This document shows, piece after piece, positions 1 to 9,009 of a stretch of DNA of 64,000 bases; within the stretch, counting starts at the first letter, position 1, and each line of letters starts with the position of its first letter. Origin of the DNA: Edaphobacter acidisoli. Its GTDB lineage: Bacteria; Acidobacteriota; Terriglobia; Terriglobales; Acidobacteriaceae. The notes beneath the pieces are model-generated. The model did no database searches. It saw only the letters and a list, made by a program, of their open reading frames with translations, and was not told where the DNA came from. Location: the NCBI RefSeq assembly GCF_014642855.1, contig NZ_BMJB01000002.1:1-64000 (forward strand), read 5' to 3'. The translations under genes and the position numbers were made by a program.

Positions 1-106
1 CGCCGACGCCGAGAGTAGAAATCGGCGTTTCCGGGTAATTGAACCCATCTGCACCTGCGTTTGCACCTATTTGCATTACTTGCAGTAGCTAAGTTGTTGA
101 GGTAAT

Positions 107-183
107 TGGTCGGGACGACTAGATTCGAACTAGCGACCTCACCCACCCCAAGGGTGCGCTCTACCAGGCTGAGCCACGTCCCG
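107..183 (-). tRNA. tRNA-Pro (anticodon GGG)
   Basis: Read on the minus strand the segment folds as a full cloverleaf. The acceptor stem pairs CGGGACG with CGTCCCG, the anticodon stem is CACCC/GGGTG around a TTGGGGT loop, which puts GGG at positions 34-36, and the T-arm carries TTCGAAT. The discriminator base is A and a CCA end is encoded at 109-107. The GGG anticodon reads proline CCC/CCU codons. No partner tRNA lies next to it. Confidence 0.93.
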
Positions 184-283
184 ACTCTGTTAGCACGCAG
201 TCCATGTGAACTGCGGCGGGGTATCAAGCAGTCTTAAGTGTACACTGCGTGAGCTGTTTTTGTGCCGACTGCAATTGCCACAG

Positions 284-556
284 CTACTGTGAGGGAGGAA
301 CATATTCTTTGGGAAGCGCGCTGCCTTCGCCAAAGAAATAGGCATTCATCTGCTCGACCAGGAATTCCTGCGCCTCGCGTGTCCAGGGTTGGAGGCGGTA
401 CTCATTCAGCAGCATTTTCTGGTGCTCAACCCACGCGGCCCAGGCCTTCTTCGAGACATTCTTGTAAATCTTCTGGCCAAAGTCTGAGTCGAATGGAGGC
501 TCGTCAAGCCCTTCCATCTCTGCCTTGTATTTTGTGCAAAAAACCATGTGTGCCAT
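284..556 (-). CDS. yggX: YggX-family Fe(2+)-trafficking protein
   Basis: A 90-residue protein of the small YggX family, linked to iron trafficking and protection of iron-sulfur clusters from oxidation in the cytoplasm. The family signature is seen throughout: Cys7 in the MVFCTKY start, the PPF motif near residue 20, GQKIY near 27, the aromatic stretch AWAAWVEHQ, NEYRL and the FFGEG ending. The ATG at 556 was chosen because a longer upstream reading frame has no family similarity, and AGGAG lies about 11 bases before it. It diverges from the DUF1772 gene. Length and motifs match the family well. Confidence 0.9.
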   Translation of the reverse strand: MAHMVFCTKYKAEMEGLDEPPFDSDFGQKIYKNVSKKAWAAWVEHQKMLLNEYRLQPWTREAQEFLVEQMNAYFFGEGSALPKEYVPPSQ

Positions 557-619
557 GCGTTCATGAGCTCCTGCCACTATTTTACGATGCCTTCGGCTAT
601 GCCGGAGCATCTGATCTCT

Positions 620-1096
620 ATGTCGATCACTTACGATGTAGTGGCTGCCACCGTTACCGGGACAATGGTGGGAAATGAGATCGCCGTTGCTGCCTTTGTG
701 CATCCGCAGTTGCGCCGCATGAGCGGCAGGGTACATGCGCAAGCCGCGTCCATGCTGGCCTCTGTGCTGGGCAAGTTTATGCCGTTCTGGTATGCACTGG
801 CGCTGATATTGATCATCGGCGCTGCCTTTGAACATCGTCCTCTGGCTAACGGCACAGGGCTGCTTATTATGATGGCAGCGATTCTTCTGGCTGTTGCAAT
901 TGTGTTTAGTGTCGCGCAACTTGTGCCCATCAACAATCGCATTGCGCGCATGGATCCTGAACACCCTCACGCTACATGGCTCCAGGACCGCTGCCGCTGG
1001 GATAGGTTTCATCGGGCCCGTGTTGTCATTCTGACAATGTCATTGGTGTTGCTGCTTACCGGCATTATTCAGAGCTCTATCGTTGCTGCGTCTTAG
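620..1096 (+). CDS. DUF1772 (anthrone oxygenase-like) membrane protein
   Basis: A 158-residue integral membrane protein with four predicted helices, near residues 3-25, 52-69, 78-100 and 132-153. The loop PINNRIARMDPEHP after helix 3 is typical of the DUF1772 family, whose members are often called anthrone-oxygenase-like without a proven activity. I started it at the ATG at 620 (GGAG about 12 bases upstream); a longer frame from 548 would run into the yggX start. Its stop codon overlaps the stop of rnr by four bases in convergent orientation. Biochemical role unknown. Confidence 0.72.
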   Translation: MSITYDVVAATVTGTMVGNEIAVAAFVHPQLRRMSGRVHAQAASMLASVLGKFMPFWYALALILIIGAAFEHRPLANGTGLLIMMAAILLAVAIVFSVAQLVPINNRIARMDPEHPHATWLQDRCRWDRFHRARVVILTMSLVLLLTGIIQSSIVAAS

Positions 1097-3777
1097 CGAC
1101 GTTCGCCTTTGGGCTTGCCTCTGTGCGGCTTGATTTTTTTGGCAGCTTTCCCTCTGCGCTTCGAGTTATTTTTTGTCGGCGTTCTGGTTTCGCCGGACGG
1201 TTTCGATCTTGTTTTACGTGCTGTTCGTGGCCTGCCTTCGGTATCGCCGTTTGATGGAAGCAGCGCAAACTGCAAGCGCCGCTGCTGGCGGTCGATGCGG
1301 TCGAGCAGCACACGCACTCGCTGGCCCATGCGAAAGTTGCGCCCTGTGCGGCCGCCGACGATCTGCCTGTCTGTGTCACGGTAGAAATAGCGGTCGTCGT
1401 CCAGTGTTCCGATTGGTACCAGTCCTTCGATGAACAGGTCGTCGAGTTCAACGAAGAAGCCATACTTCGTGCAGGAAAGAATGATTGCGCTGAAGTCTTC
1501 GCCCACGCGGTCCTGCATAAACTTTATCTTCTTCCACTCGATCAGTTCACGCTCGGCATCGTCAGCTCTCCGTTCGCACTGGCTTGACTCGGTGGCAATC
1601 GCCTCCAATTCCGTGGCTGGAATTGGGCTTTCGCCTTCATGCGGAACGATTCTCTTTGCTTTAGCGGGTGCGTTGTGCCATGGCTGCGGGTCGCTGGATA
1701 GAATCGGTCCACCGCGTGGGTCCGCTCCACCACGAAGCAGTTCGCGCAGCAATCGATGCACAATCAGATCAGGGTATCGCCGGATCGGCGAGGTGAAGTG
1801 GGTGTAGCAGGGCGAGGCTAGTGCGAAGTGGCCTTCGTTCTTCTCGCTGTAGCGAGCCTGCTTAAGCGAGCGCAGCATGAGGTAGGCGAGAATTCGCTCC
1901 TCAGGCTTGCCTTCGATCTTTGCAGTCAGGCGCTGGTACATCTGCGGCGTAACTGGAATCGAGTCGGCAATTTCGTGTGTCTTCGCCTGGCGTCCCGAAC
2001 CGCGAGTGTCCCGGCGGTCGCCCTTCGTTTGAATTTGCTTTACTGGCAGATGGCTGATGCCGAGAGAATAACCCATCTGGTTGGCGGTTTCTTCAAACTC
2101 GACGATACGTTTGGGATCCGGTGTCTCGTGGATGCGGTAGATGCTTGCAACACTTTGTGCTTCGATCCAGTGCGCGACGCACTCGTTTGCGCTGAGCATG
2201 AATTCTTCGATCAGCCGGTGCGCCCAGGCTCGTTCGGAACGCACGATGGCCTGCATGTTACCTTCGGGGTCGAACTGGATTACGGGCTCGGGCAGGTCGA
2301 AGTCAATCGAGCCGCGGTGCTGGCGCTTCTTGTTGAGCTTCAACGATAGCTCCCGCATGCGTTCGAATTCGGGCACCAGTGCCGCGAACTCGGCGCGCGT
2401 TGAGGTGTCGCCATCGAGTACCGCTTGCACCTGTGTATAGGTCATTCGTCGTGCGCTACGAATGATTCCTTCGCATACCTCGTAGCTCAGCACTTCGCCG
2501 CGATTGTCGATTTCCATGATGCAGCTCTGAACGAGGCGGTCTTCGTCCGGACGCAGACTGCATATTCCGCTTGAAAGCTCGGGGGGCAGCATTGGAACCG
2601 CGCGATCGGGAAAGTACACCGAAGTTCCGCGCAGGCGTGCTTCCAGGTCGAGCGCTGTTCCCGGTCGCACGTAGTAGCTGACGTCGGCGATATGAACCTG
2701 AAGCTCCCAATTGCCGTTGTTGAGAGGCCGCACCAGCACGGCATCGTCGAAGTCACGGGCCGATTCTCCGTCGATGGTAACAATCGGCAGTCCGCGAAAG
2801 TCGCGGCGTTCGGCCAGTTCGTTTGCTTCGAGCTTTGCAACTGTTTGCTCTGCGGAGGACTGCGCCTCTGTGAGTACGTTTGCTGGAAATACGTGTGGCA
2901 GATGGTGTTTGCGGATGATGATCTCAACATCGACGCCAAACGCATCTGGAGGGCCTAGTACCTCGATCACGCGGCCTTGCGCCGGCCGTCCGGGCTTTGG
3001 GAAGTCCGTGATCTCGACATCGACGGCTAGCCCTTCGAGTGGACTGTGCGGATCAACCTCGCCCGATAGCAGTGATGACCAATGCACGCGCTGTGCTTCG
3101 GCCTCTTCACCTATGACTCGATGCGGGCTGTCTTTCAGGACAGCTTGTGCCTCTGCGCCATCGGGAATGTGAATCGGTTGGGTCATGCGCTCGTCGAGTG
3201 GCGTGACGAAGTTGCCATTGACCACAACGCTACCGTTCCATGGAGTGCGGCCTCGGCGCGATATCGCATAGTGGAACACGCCGACTACAGTAGGGTTTCT
3301 GCGTGTCACTACACGCGCAATGCGGCCGGAACGACGTCCATCGCGTCCGCGCGGGGCTTCATCAACCAGCACTTCGTCGCCTTGCATCGCGTCGTTCAGC
3401 GCGTCGGGTGGGATGAAGAGATCATCGTCGCGGTTTGTGCTGCCGTGCAGTCTGACGAATCCATAGCCGTCACGGTGCATGTCCAGACGTCCCGCAACCA
3501 GGCGGTCGCGCGTGGCCCGCAATGGTAAGGATTCATTGCCGCCTCGTGCTGTCTTCTCTGGAGCAGCCGAAGGCAGGCTCCACTGTTCCTTGTCCAGCTT
3601 TACCAGATCGCGGCGAGCGGTCATGCGGGCAAGTTGCTCCAGCAAGAGGCGCCGCTCGCGTCCGCCGCCAAGGCCCAGTTCACGGACAAGCTGCTTGTAT
3701 CCGGCGCGATGGCCAGGTGAGCGCTCAATCCTGCGAAGTAGCTCTCGGTCTGTCTGGGGATAGGGTGTCTTTGCCAT
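1093..3777 (-). CDS. rnr: Ribonuclease R
   Basis: A 3'-5' exoribonuclease of the RNase II/R family, 894 residues, acting on structured RNA in the cytoplasm. The order is N-terminal helix-turn-helix (about 5-70), cold-shock domains (about 90-290), the RNB catalytic domain (about 325-680) with the acidic motif ARDFDDAV that holds the metal-binding aspartates, the conserved HFTSPIRRYPDL segment, an S1 RNA-binding domain (about 765-850) and a Lys/Arg-rich tail. Compared with the E. coli enzyme there is an extra stretch of about 40 residues between the VHRLLREL helix and the SQCERRADDAE helix. The basic tail is typical of RNase R and favours it over RNase II. Confidence 0.95.
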   Translation of the reverse strand: MAKTPYPQTDRELLRRIERSPGHRAGYKQLVRELGLGGGRERRLLLEQLARMTARRDLVKLDKEQWSLPSAAPEKTARGGNESLPLRATRDRLVAGRLDMHRDGYGFVRLHGSTNRDDDLFIPPDALNDAMQGDEVLVDEAPRGRDGRRSGRIARVVTRRNPTVVGVFHYAISRRGRTPWNGSVVVNGNFVTPLDERMTQPIHIPDGAEAQAVLKDSPHRVIGEEAEAQRVHWSSLLSGEVDPHSPLEGLAVDVEITDFPKPGRPAQGRVIEVLGPPDAFGVDVEIIIRKHHLPHVFPANVLTEAQSSAEQTVAKLEANELAERRDFRGLPIVTIDGESARDFDDAVLVRPLNNGNWELQVHIADVSYYVRPGTALDLEARLRGTSVYFPDRAVPMLPPELSSGICSLRPDEDRLVQSCIMEIDNRGEVLSYEVCEGIIRSARRMTYTQVQAVLDGDTSTRAEFAALVPEFERMRELSLKLNKKRQHRGSIDFDLPEPVIQFDPEGNMQAIVRSERAWAHRLIEEFMLSANECVAHWIEAQSVASIYRIHETPDPKRIVEFEETANQMGYSLGISHLPVKQIQTKGDRRDTRGSGRQAKTHEIADSIPVTPQMYQRLTAKIEGKPEERILAYLMLRSLKQARYSEKNEGHFALASPCYTHFTSPIRRYPDLIVHRLLRELLRGGADPRGGPILSSDPQPWHNAPAKAKRIVPHEGESPIPATELEAIATESSQCERRADDAERELIEWKKIKFMQDRVGEDFSAIILSCTKYGFFVELDDLFIEGLVPIGTLDDDRYFYRDTDRQIVGGRTGRNFRMGQRVRVLLDRIDRQQRRLQFALLPSNGDTEGRPRTARKTRSKPSGETRTPTKNNSKRRGKAAKKIKPHRGKPKGERR

Positions 3778-3823
3778 CAGTCAGAAGCATACCGCTTCAT
3801 TGTCAGTTCTTTTGCCGCTCGTG

Positions 3824-4654
3824 CTATCTTTCGCGCGTCTCAGCTTGCTCGTCTGGCGATGAATTCAGTAATTTGACGGCCTCTTCGAAGGTGGTTGAGA
3901 GGGGAACGCTCGTGAAATTCGACGAGATCTCATCCTGCTGCTGGCCGATGCTTTTGAAGAAGAGCGCGCGTCCGTTGATGTGCACGTGCGTCTCGACGAT
4001 CTGCCAGATTCCGGGAGCAATCTCCCGGCGTTCCACATCGAACGTGCCGCCTTTGCGAAGCTTGCCCAGGATTCCCCAGCCGATTGAAACGTCGTCGGTG
4101 AGCTCGCCTTTGATGGTGCGGATTCTGTGCGCCTTTCTGTCGATGACCATCTCGCCTGACATTGTGCCCAGGACGCGCGACTTGATGTCTGGCGCATCGA
4201 AGTCAGGATCGGGGTCGAAGTGCAGGGTCGTCAGATCGTCCGTCTCGTTCACGATCTTCCACCGAAAGGCGCGCGGCAGCAGGCGCAGTAGATCTTGGGC
4301 GCTTTTATCATCCTGTGCGTCATCGCGTTGTTGTTTACGAATCTGTGAAGGGCTGTGGATGAAGTTCTCGATGCGCTGCCGCTCAGCCTGGGAGTCGGCG
4401 GCGGAGAGTGATTTGCCGTCGCGCTCGATCAGTTCTTTCACGCTGCCTTGCGAGGTCTGGACGACGATGTAGACGCTGCCGATGTCTTTGTGGTCGTCCC
4501 GGTAGCGCCACAGAGAGTGATCTGCCTTGCTCGCCGCGAGCTCTTCGTCCACGGCACGTTGCACAATCTGTCGTGCATCCTGCGCATATGAAGATGTGCA
4601 GGTGATAACAATGACCGCTAAAGCCAACGAACGCAACCGCCACCGAGCACTCAT
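3824..4654 (-). CDS. Exported protein of unknown function
   Basis: A 276-residue protein with a clear signal peptide (residues 1-24, hydrophobic core ALAVIVITCTSSYA, cut before QDA). The mature part is charged and soluble and alternates polar strands (IVVQTSQGSV, TTLHFDPDPDF, MVIDRKAHRIRTIKGEL), a pattern reminiscent of the LolA/LppX half-barrel fold. I do not recognise a named family. It sits 46 bases from rnr on the same strand, between tyrS and rnr, which suggests co-transcription but no shared function. The protein at 43210-44076 has a loosely similar layout, so these could belong to one exported acidobacterial group. Confidence 0.7.
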   Translation of the reverse strand: MSARWRLRSLALAVIVITCTSSYAQDARQIVQRAVDEELAASKADHSLWRYRDDHKDIGSVYIVVQTSQGSVKELIERDGKSLSAADSQAERQRIENFIHSPSQIRKQQRDDAQDDKSAQDLLRLLPRAFRWKIVNETDDLTTLHFDPDPDFDAPDIKSRVLGTMSGEMVIDRKAHRIRTIKGELTDDVSIGWGILGKLRKGGTFDVERREIAPGIWQIVETHVHINGRALFFKSIGQQQDEISSNFTSVPLSTTFEEAVKLLNSSPDEQAETRER

Positions 4655-4746
4655 ATTGATTGAGATGCTGCCTCAGGCGTCCATGTTAGTGCAAGCCCTG
4701 AAAAAACACAGAGTTGGCCGGTTACGATGTGTGTTAACAGGCCGTA

Positions 4747-5988
4747 TCAGTCTGCCCATTCGACGCGCACGCTTCGCTTGCCCAGGCGGAGCACAGGTGC
4801 TGAGCCAAGAGCTTCTTTGCCGATTAACTTGCCGGTAAATTTCTCGCCGTTGAGGCTTACGGCATTCTCTGCAATCTTCCTCGTCGCTTCTCCAGCTGAG
4901 CCGGCCAGTCCGGCGAGCTGCAACAGCTTCGCAACACGAATGCCGCCGTCTTCTTCGCCTAGCGCGGCGCATGAAACTTGCACTACCGGGACATCCTCGC
5001 TCACACTTTTCTGCTGGAACATCTTTGTCCAGCCTTCGGCGGCGGCATCTGCTTCTTCGGCAGAATGGAAATCGCGAGTAATCGTCCATGCCAGATTTTT
5101 CTTCGCCTGCATCGGATGCAGCTTGCCGCTTGCAACGTCGGCTTGCATGCGAGAGATCTCCGAGCCACGCAGGTCTGTCAGCATCGTCCAGTACTTCCAC
5201 ATCAACTCGTCCGAGATAGACATCAGCTTGCCATACATCTCGGTAGCGGGCTCATGGATGCCGATGGCGTTGCCGAGCGACTTCGACATCTTCTGCACGC
5301 CGTCGAGGCCTTCAAGGATGTTGTTCATCAGGATGATCTGCTGCGGCTGGCCGAAGTGTTTCTGCAGGTCGCGTCCACGCATCAGGTTGAACTTCTGGTC
5401 GGTTCCGCCCAGCTCCACATCGCACTCAAGCGCGACCGAGTCGTAGCCTTGCGCGATTGGGTAGATCATCTCGTGCAGCGCAATCGGCTGCTCGTCGTTG
5501 AAACGCTTGTGGAAGTCTTCGCGCTCGAGCATCTGCGAGACGGTGAACTGCGCGAGCAGCTTCACGATGTCGTAGTAGCTCAGCTTGTCGAGCCACTCGG
5601 AGTTGTAGCGCACCTCGGTCTTTTCGGGGTCGAGGATCTTGAAGACCTGTTCTTTGTATGTCTCGGCGTTGGCGGCGATTTGTTCCGGCGTTAGAGGCTT
5701 GCGCGTGACGTTGCGTCCCGTCGGGTCGCCGATGAGTGCGGTCGAGTCGCCGATGAGGAAGATGACCGTGTGGCCGAGTTGCTGAAAGTGCTTGAGCTTG
5801 CGGATCAGTACGGTGTGGCCGAGGTGCAGGTCGGGCGCAGTGGGGTCAAAACCGGCCTTGATGCGCATGGGCACGCCGGTGGCGATTGACTTGGTAATGC
5901 GCTCCTTCAGAGCATCGAGCGGGATGATCTCGGCCGCACCTTTGGTAATCAGATCGAGCTGATCTTCAAGCGATGGAAATGTGGGCAT
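4747..5988 (-). CDS. tyrS: Tyrosyl-tRNA synthetase
   Basis: A 413-residue class I aminoacyl-tRNA synthetase charging tRNA-Tyr. The HIGH-type signature is HLGH at residues 55-58, the tyrosine/AMP pocket segment [12 protein letters not shown] follows at 79-90, and KMSKS is at 232-236. An S4-like RNA-binding domain fills the C-terminal 60 residues ([19 protein letters not shown]). Length fits the longer bacterial TyrRS group. It is divergently transcribed from the YjbR gene, with only 68 bases between the starts, so the two promoters must overlap or lie back to back. No T-box leader is visible. Confidence 0.96.
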   Translation of the reverse strand: MPTFPSLEDQLDLITKGAAEIIPLDALKERITKSIATGVPMRIKAGFDPTAPDLHLGHTVLIRKLKHFQQLGHTVIFLIGDSTALIGDPTGRNVTRKPLTPEQIAANAETYKEQVFKILDPEKTEVRYNSEWLDKLSYYDIVKLLAQFTVSQMLEREDFHKRFNDEQPIALHEMIYPIAQGYDSVALECDVELGGTDQKFNLMRGRDLQKHFGQPQQIILMNNILEGLDGVQKMSKSLGNAIGIHEPATEMYGKLMSISDELMWKYWTMLTDLRGSEISRMQADVASGKLHPMQAKKNLAWTITRDFHSAEEADAAAEGWTKMFQQKSVSEDVPVVQVSCAALGEEDGGIRVAKLLQLAGLAGSAGEATRKIAENAVSLNGEKFTGKLIGKEALGSAPVLRLGKRSVRVEWAD

Positions 5989-6044
5989 ATCTCTTCAAGT
6001 ATAAAGACAGGCTGCGACCTGCACTTGTCCCGATTCATCTTCCT

Positions 6045-6050
6045 TATACT
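6045..6050 (+). promoter_or_regulatory. Possible -10 box for a leaderless mRNA
   Basis: TATACT (consensus TATAAT) ends seven bases before the ATG at 6057, with no ribosome-binding sequence between. Transcription would start at or next to the ATG. A TTGTCC at 6025-6030 could be a -35, but the spacing of 14 is short, so the promoter is only a candidate. Confidence 0.4.
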
Positions 6051-6056
6051 TTTGAT

Positions 6057-6500
6057 ATGGATGCCGAACGCATTCGCGCGCATTTGCTCACGCTCCCGCA
6101 TGTGGTCGAGACGATGCAGTGGGGTGCGAACCTCGTCTTCTGGGTTGGCGATAAGGCTATCGGGGGTAAGATGTTCGCCCTCGTCAACCTCGATGACGAC
6201 CAGCATCGGCAGGTTATCGCGTATGCTGCTGGTCCCGAGCGCTACTCTGAGCTACTTGAGGTCGAAGGTATCTTCCCTGCGCCTTACATGGCCCGCATCT
6301 ACTGGGTTGCCGTTGAACGATGGAGCGTCTTCCGCTCCACGGAGTGGGAGCAGGAACTTGCGGCGGCGCACAGTATTATTTCGGCTAAGCTACCGCCACA
6401 CACCCGCGCAGCGCTTGCTTTACCATCAAAAGAGCAGAAACGCCTGATTGCTGAGCGCAGGAAGCTGCTTGCCGCTAAGGCCAAAACGAAGCAGCGTTAG
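6057..6500 (+). CDS. MmcQ/YjbR-family protein
   Basis: A 147-residue cytoplasmic protein of the MmcQ/YjbR family (CyaY-like fold, sometimes described as DNA-binding). The features seen are MDAERIRAHLLTLPHVVE at the start, the GGKMFALVNLDD strand in the middle, and a basic C-terminal tail rich in Lys and Ala. The upstream in-frame ATG at 5973 would overlap tyrS and lacks family similarity, so I use 6057. There is no Shine-Dalgarno sequence before it, and a TATACT box ends seven bases upstream, so the mRNA may be leaderless. Its stop overlaps the stop of ctaG by four bases. Function in vivo is not established for this family. Confidence 0.85.
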   Translation: MDAERIRAHLLTLPHVVETMQWGANLVFWVGDKAIGGKMFALVNLDDDQHRQVIAYAAGPERYSELLEVEGIFPAPYMARIYWVAVERWSVFRSTEWEQELAAAHSIISAKLPPHTRAALALPSKEQKRLIAERRKLLAAKAKTKQR

Positions 6501-7360
6501 TCCAGGGCGTAGCCACTCCGGCCTTTTGGTTGCAGCATCTGGATGGTGAGAAAGACCACCGGAATAAGGAAGACCAATGAGCCGATCACCCACATGATCG
6601 CTGCTCCCGCGGCCTGGTCGGCAAGCGGACTTGCGCCGAAGGGGTTCGGTTCGTGCAGATAGAACGAGTACACTGGCCGGCCGCAGAAGGCGAGAAAGGC
6701 CGAAAGCGCAGTGTTGACCAGATCGGCGAGCACCAGGTAAGGGATCATCATCCATCCGAGTGGCTTTAAAGTTGTGGGCCAAGGACGGATGAGCGGCCAC
6801 CAGAAGAGGATTGACGAGAAGAGGAAGCAAAGATGTTCGATGTCGTGCACGAGTTCGTGCTCGAGCGCAAAGTCGTAGGCTGAGGGGATATGCCAGCTGA
6901 GGAAGAAGATGTTCATCAGGAGCCACGCGACCACTGGCGTGATGAGGAAGTGACCGAGGTGGCGTAGTGGCTTCATGCGAATGAGTGGGCCAATGATGTA
7001 TCGGAGAACGGGGCGGGGAAGTCCGCGCAGCAGTGGCACGGAGGGCTGGCCGAGGAGTACCAGGGGCGGCACGAAGGACATCAGCAGAAGATGCTCGACC
7101 ATGTGCGCGCTCAGCGACGTGTCGGCGAAGCCGTCCATAGGCGAGCCGATTGAAAGCCAGAGAACAGCAAGGCCGCCGAGAAAAGATGCAAGTCGCCAGT
7201 CGGGGAACTGTGCGCGGCGCGTTTTGCGGATGGCGAACCAGCCTCGTGTGTAGACGATGGCCGTCAGGATGGTCATCGTGGTGAGGAAGATCGGCGGAGA
7301 CCACTCCTCGAAGATGGCATGGTACGCAGAGGGCATTGCTTCTAGGGTAGCGTTTTCCAT
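6497..7360 (-). CDS. ctaG: Cytochrome c oxidase assembly factor CtaG (caa3 type)
   Basis: A polytopic membrane protein of about 287 residues belonging to the caa3-type CtaG family (not the Cox11 family that shares the name), needed for maturation of caa3 oxidase. Seven hydrophobic segments are visible, with conserved histidines in SAHMVEHLLLMSFVPPLVLLG and in HDIEHLCFLFSSILFWWPL. The frame is open to 7420, but an intrinsic terminator lies at 7379-7410, so a start there is unlikely. ATGs at 7378, 7360 and 7336 are possible; I list 7360. It is 3.8 kb from coxB on the opposite strand, which fits its role. Confidence 0.85.
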   Translation of the reverse strand: MENATLEAMPSAYHAIFEEWSPPIFLTTMTILTAIVYTRGWFAIRKTRRAQFPDWRLASFLGGLAVLWLSIGSPMDGFADTSLSAHMVEHLLLMSFVPPLVLLGQPSVPLLRGLPRPVLRYIIGPLIRMKPLRHLGHFLITPVVAWLLMNIFFLSWHIPSAYDFALEHELVHDIEHLCFLFSSILFWWPLIRPWPTTLKPLGWMMIPYLVLADLVNTALSAFLAFCGRPVYSFYLHEPNPFGASPLADQAAGAAIMWVIGSLVFLIPVVFLTIQMLQPKGRSGYALD

Positions 7361-7378
7361 CAGCGGTTTCGAGGGCAT

Positions 7379-7410
7379 GAAAAAGCGGGCCACTCTAAGC
7401 GGCCCGCTTC
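7379..7410 (-). terminator. Intrinsic terminator after htrA
   Basis: On the minus strand AAGCGGGCC and GGCCCGCTT form a perfect nine-pair stem with a nine-base loop, followed by further T residues. It lies 13 bases after the htrA stop and ends the blaI-blaR1-htrA transcript. It falls inside the longest ctaG reading frame, which argues for a later ctaG start. Confidence 0.85.
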
Positions 7411-7422
7411 TGTGAAGCAATA

Positions 7423-8982
7423 CTACTGATTATCGGGGTGGATAATCCGGTAGCTGGCATTGCCCTGCGACCAGACCAGCAGCAGAACGTCTTTGCCTGT
7501 CGGGCTGTCGTGAATCGCGTTGACAACAGCATCTGCAGAGGAGACCGCGCGGCGGTTGACCTCCATGATGACGTCGCCAGCGGCGAGCCCCGCGTCGTCA
7601 GCCGGACTACCGGGCCGCACGCTCTCGATTACCGCGCCATGGACGCTGCCCGGGATATTGAACTGCTGCCGAACATCAGAGCTGAGGTCGCCAACGGACA
7701 CGCCGATCTTTGCATGCGAGTTGCCGGGACCTTCATTGCTTGCCGACTCGCTTCCGTTGCCGTGGAATTCGCCCACCTTGACGTGGATGGTCATCGGGTT
7801 GCCGTTGCGGATGATGCCGAGTGCGATATCTGTGCCCGGAGCATCTTCGCTGACAGCGACCTGGAGCGCGCTGCCATTTTCCATCTCTTCGCCATTCAGC
7901 GATTGGATGACGTCTCCGGGCTTCAAGCCTGCATTGCTGGCCGGAGAGCCAGGCGTCACCTGCGAGATGATTGCGCCGGTTGAGTGCTTCAGGTTGAAGA
8001 AGCTCGCATTGGCTGGGGTCACATCATTCATCGCAATGCCCAGATAGCCGTGGTGCACCGAGCCAGTCTTGATGATTTGCTCAGCTACAGAGTGAGCAAG
8101 CTGCGAGGGGATTGCAAAGCCAGCACCTGCAAAGGATCCGCTGTTCGAAATGATGAACGTGTTGATGCCGATCAGCTCGCCGTGCGCGTTCACCAGCGGC
8201 CCGCCCGAGTTGCCAGGGTTGATGGCGGCGTCAGTCTGGATGAATCCACCGGGTTTGCGAGCGTTATCAGAGTACGGATTTGGCCGATTCAGCGCGCTGA
8301 TGATGCCGTGGGTTACAGAAAACTGGAAGTAGCCGAACGGGCTGCCAAACGCAAGTACAGTCTGACCTGGCTTCAGCTTGGTCGAGTCACCCCACGCGAT
8401 TGCAGGCAGGTTCGTTGCATCGACCTTGATAACGGCGAGGTCGGTCAGCTTGTCTACGCCAACGACCTTCGCGTTCAGCACGCGTCGATCATTCAGCGTG
8501 ACGCGTACATTGACAGCACCGTTGACCACGTGGTCGTTGGTCAGTATGTAGCCGTCCTGAGAGATGATGACACCGCTACCGATGCCATGCTCAATCTGCG
8601 GGCGCTGCGGCCCTTGCTGGAAGCCGAACGGACCGTTCGGCCCGAAGAACTGCGAGAAGCCCGGAGGCAGGTTCTGCATTTGTCCTTGCCCCTGCTGGCT
8701 CTGGTTCTGTGCGCCGTCGCTGTCAGGTGTTTCCTTAGACGTGACTGCGACGTTGACCACTGAGGGTGTCACTTTGGCTGCGACTGCTTCTACTGCGTGA
8801 TCCAGTGAAACCAGAGCAGAAACGCTGTTGTCGTCCAAAGGGGTTCCTGAACTCATGCTTGCCGCGTGGACTCCATCACGGTGCGCAATTAGTGTGCCTG
8901 CCAGTACAAGTGCGACAGCCACTCCAGTCAATCCGCCGATCCGGGCTATCTTGCCGACTAATTTATTAGTTGAATCTGTCAT
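7423..8982 (-). CDS. htrA: Periplasmic serine protease HtrA/DegP family
   Basis: A 519-residue S1C protease/chaperone of the cell envelope. It has an N-terminal signal or anchor helix (about 14-33), a Gln/Pro/Gly-rich LA-type loop (about 85-130), the trypsin-like domain with His151 (TNDHVV), Asp181 (TDLAVI) and Ser259 (GNSGGP), and two PDZ domains (about 305-400 and 425-515). Length and two PDZ domains match DegP/DegQ. It is the third gene after blaI- and blaR1-like genes, 27 bases behind blaR1, with GAGGTG placed seven bases before its ATG. A BlaI-type palindrome lies within codons 4-9, so it may have its own regulated promoter. Confidence 0.95.
   Translation of the reverse strand: MTDSTNKLVGKIARIGGLTGVAVALVLAGTLIAHRDGVHAASMSSGTPLDDNSVSALVSLDHAVEAVAAKVTPSVVNVAVTSKETPDSDGAQNQSQQGQGQMQNLPPGFSQFFGPNGPFGFQQGPQRPQIEHGIGSGVIISQDGYILTNDHVVNGAVNVRVTLNDRRVLNAKVVGVDKLTDLAVIKVDATNLPAIAWGDSTKLKPGQTVLAFGSPFGYFQFSVTHGIISALNRPNPYSDNARKPGGFIQTDAAINPGNSGGPLVNAHGELIGINTFIISNSGSFAGAGFAIPSQLAHSVAEQIIKTGSVHHGYLGIAMNDVTPANASFFNLKHSTGAIISQVTPGSPASNAGLKPGDVIQSLNGEEMENGSALQVAVSEDAPGTDIALGIIRNGNPMTIHVKVGEFHGNGSESASNEGPGNSHAKIGVSVGDLSSDVRQQFNIPGSVHGAVIESVRPGSPADDAGLAAGDVIMEVNRRAVSSADAVVNAIHDSPTGKDVLLLVWSQGNASYRIIHPDNQ
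8956..8971. promoter_or_regulatory. BlaI-type operator inside the start of htrA
   Basis: The sequence ACTAAT-TT-ATTAGT is a palindrome with the same half-sites and two-base spacer as the palindrome upstream of blaI at 10814-10829. Its layout also matches the known BlaI/MecI operator plan (ACTAnn NN nnTAGT). It overlaps the first codons of htrA, 12-27 bases into the gene. The operator role is inferred. Confidence 0.6.
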
Positions 8983-9009
8983 ACTTACACCTCATGTGAA
9001 TTAAACGAA

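Noticed and set aside
1-106. Possible gene or repeat at the window start
   Set aside because: Only a short imperfect hairpin (GCCGA/TCGGC) and TTTGCA-like repeats; no frame of use.
262-678. A plus-strand frame over yggX
   Set aside because: Antisense of YggX and composition like a shadow.
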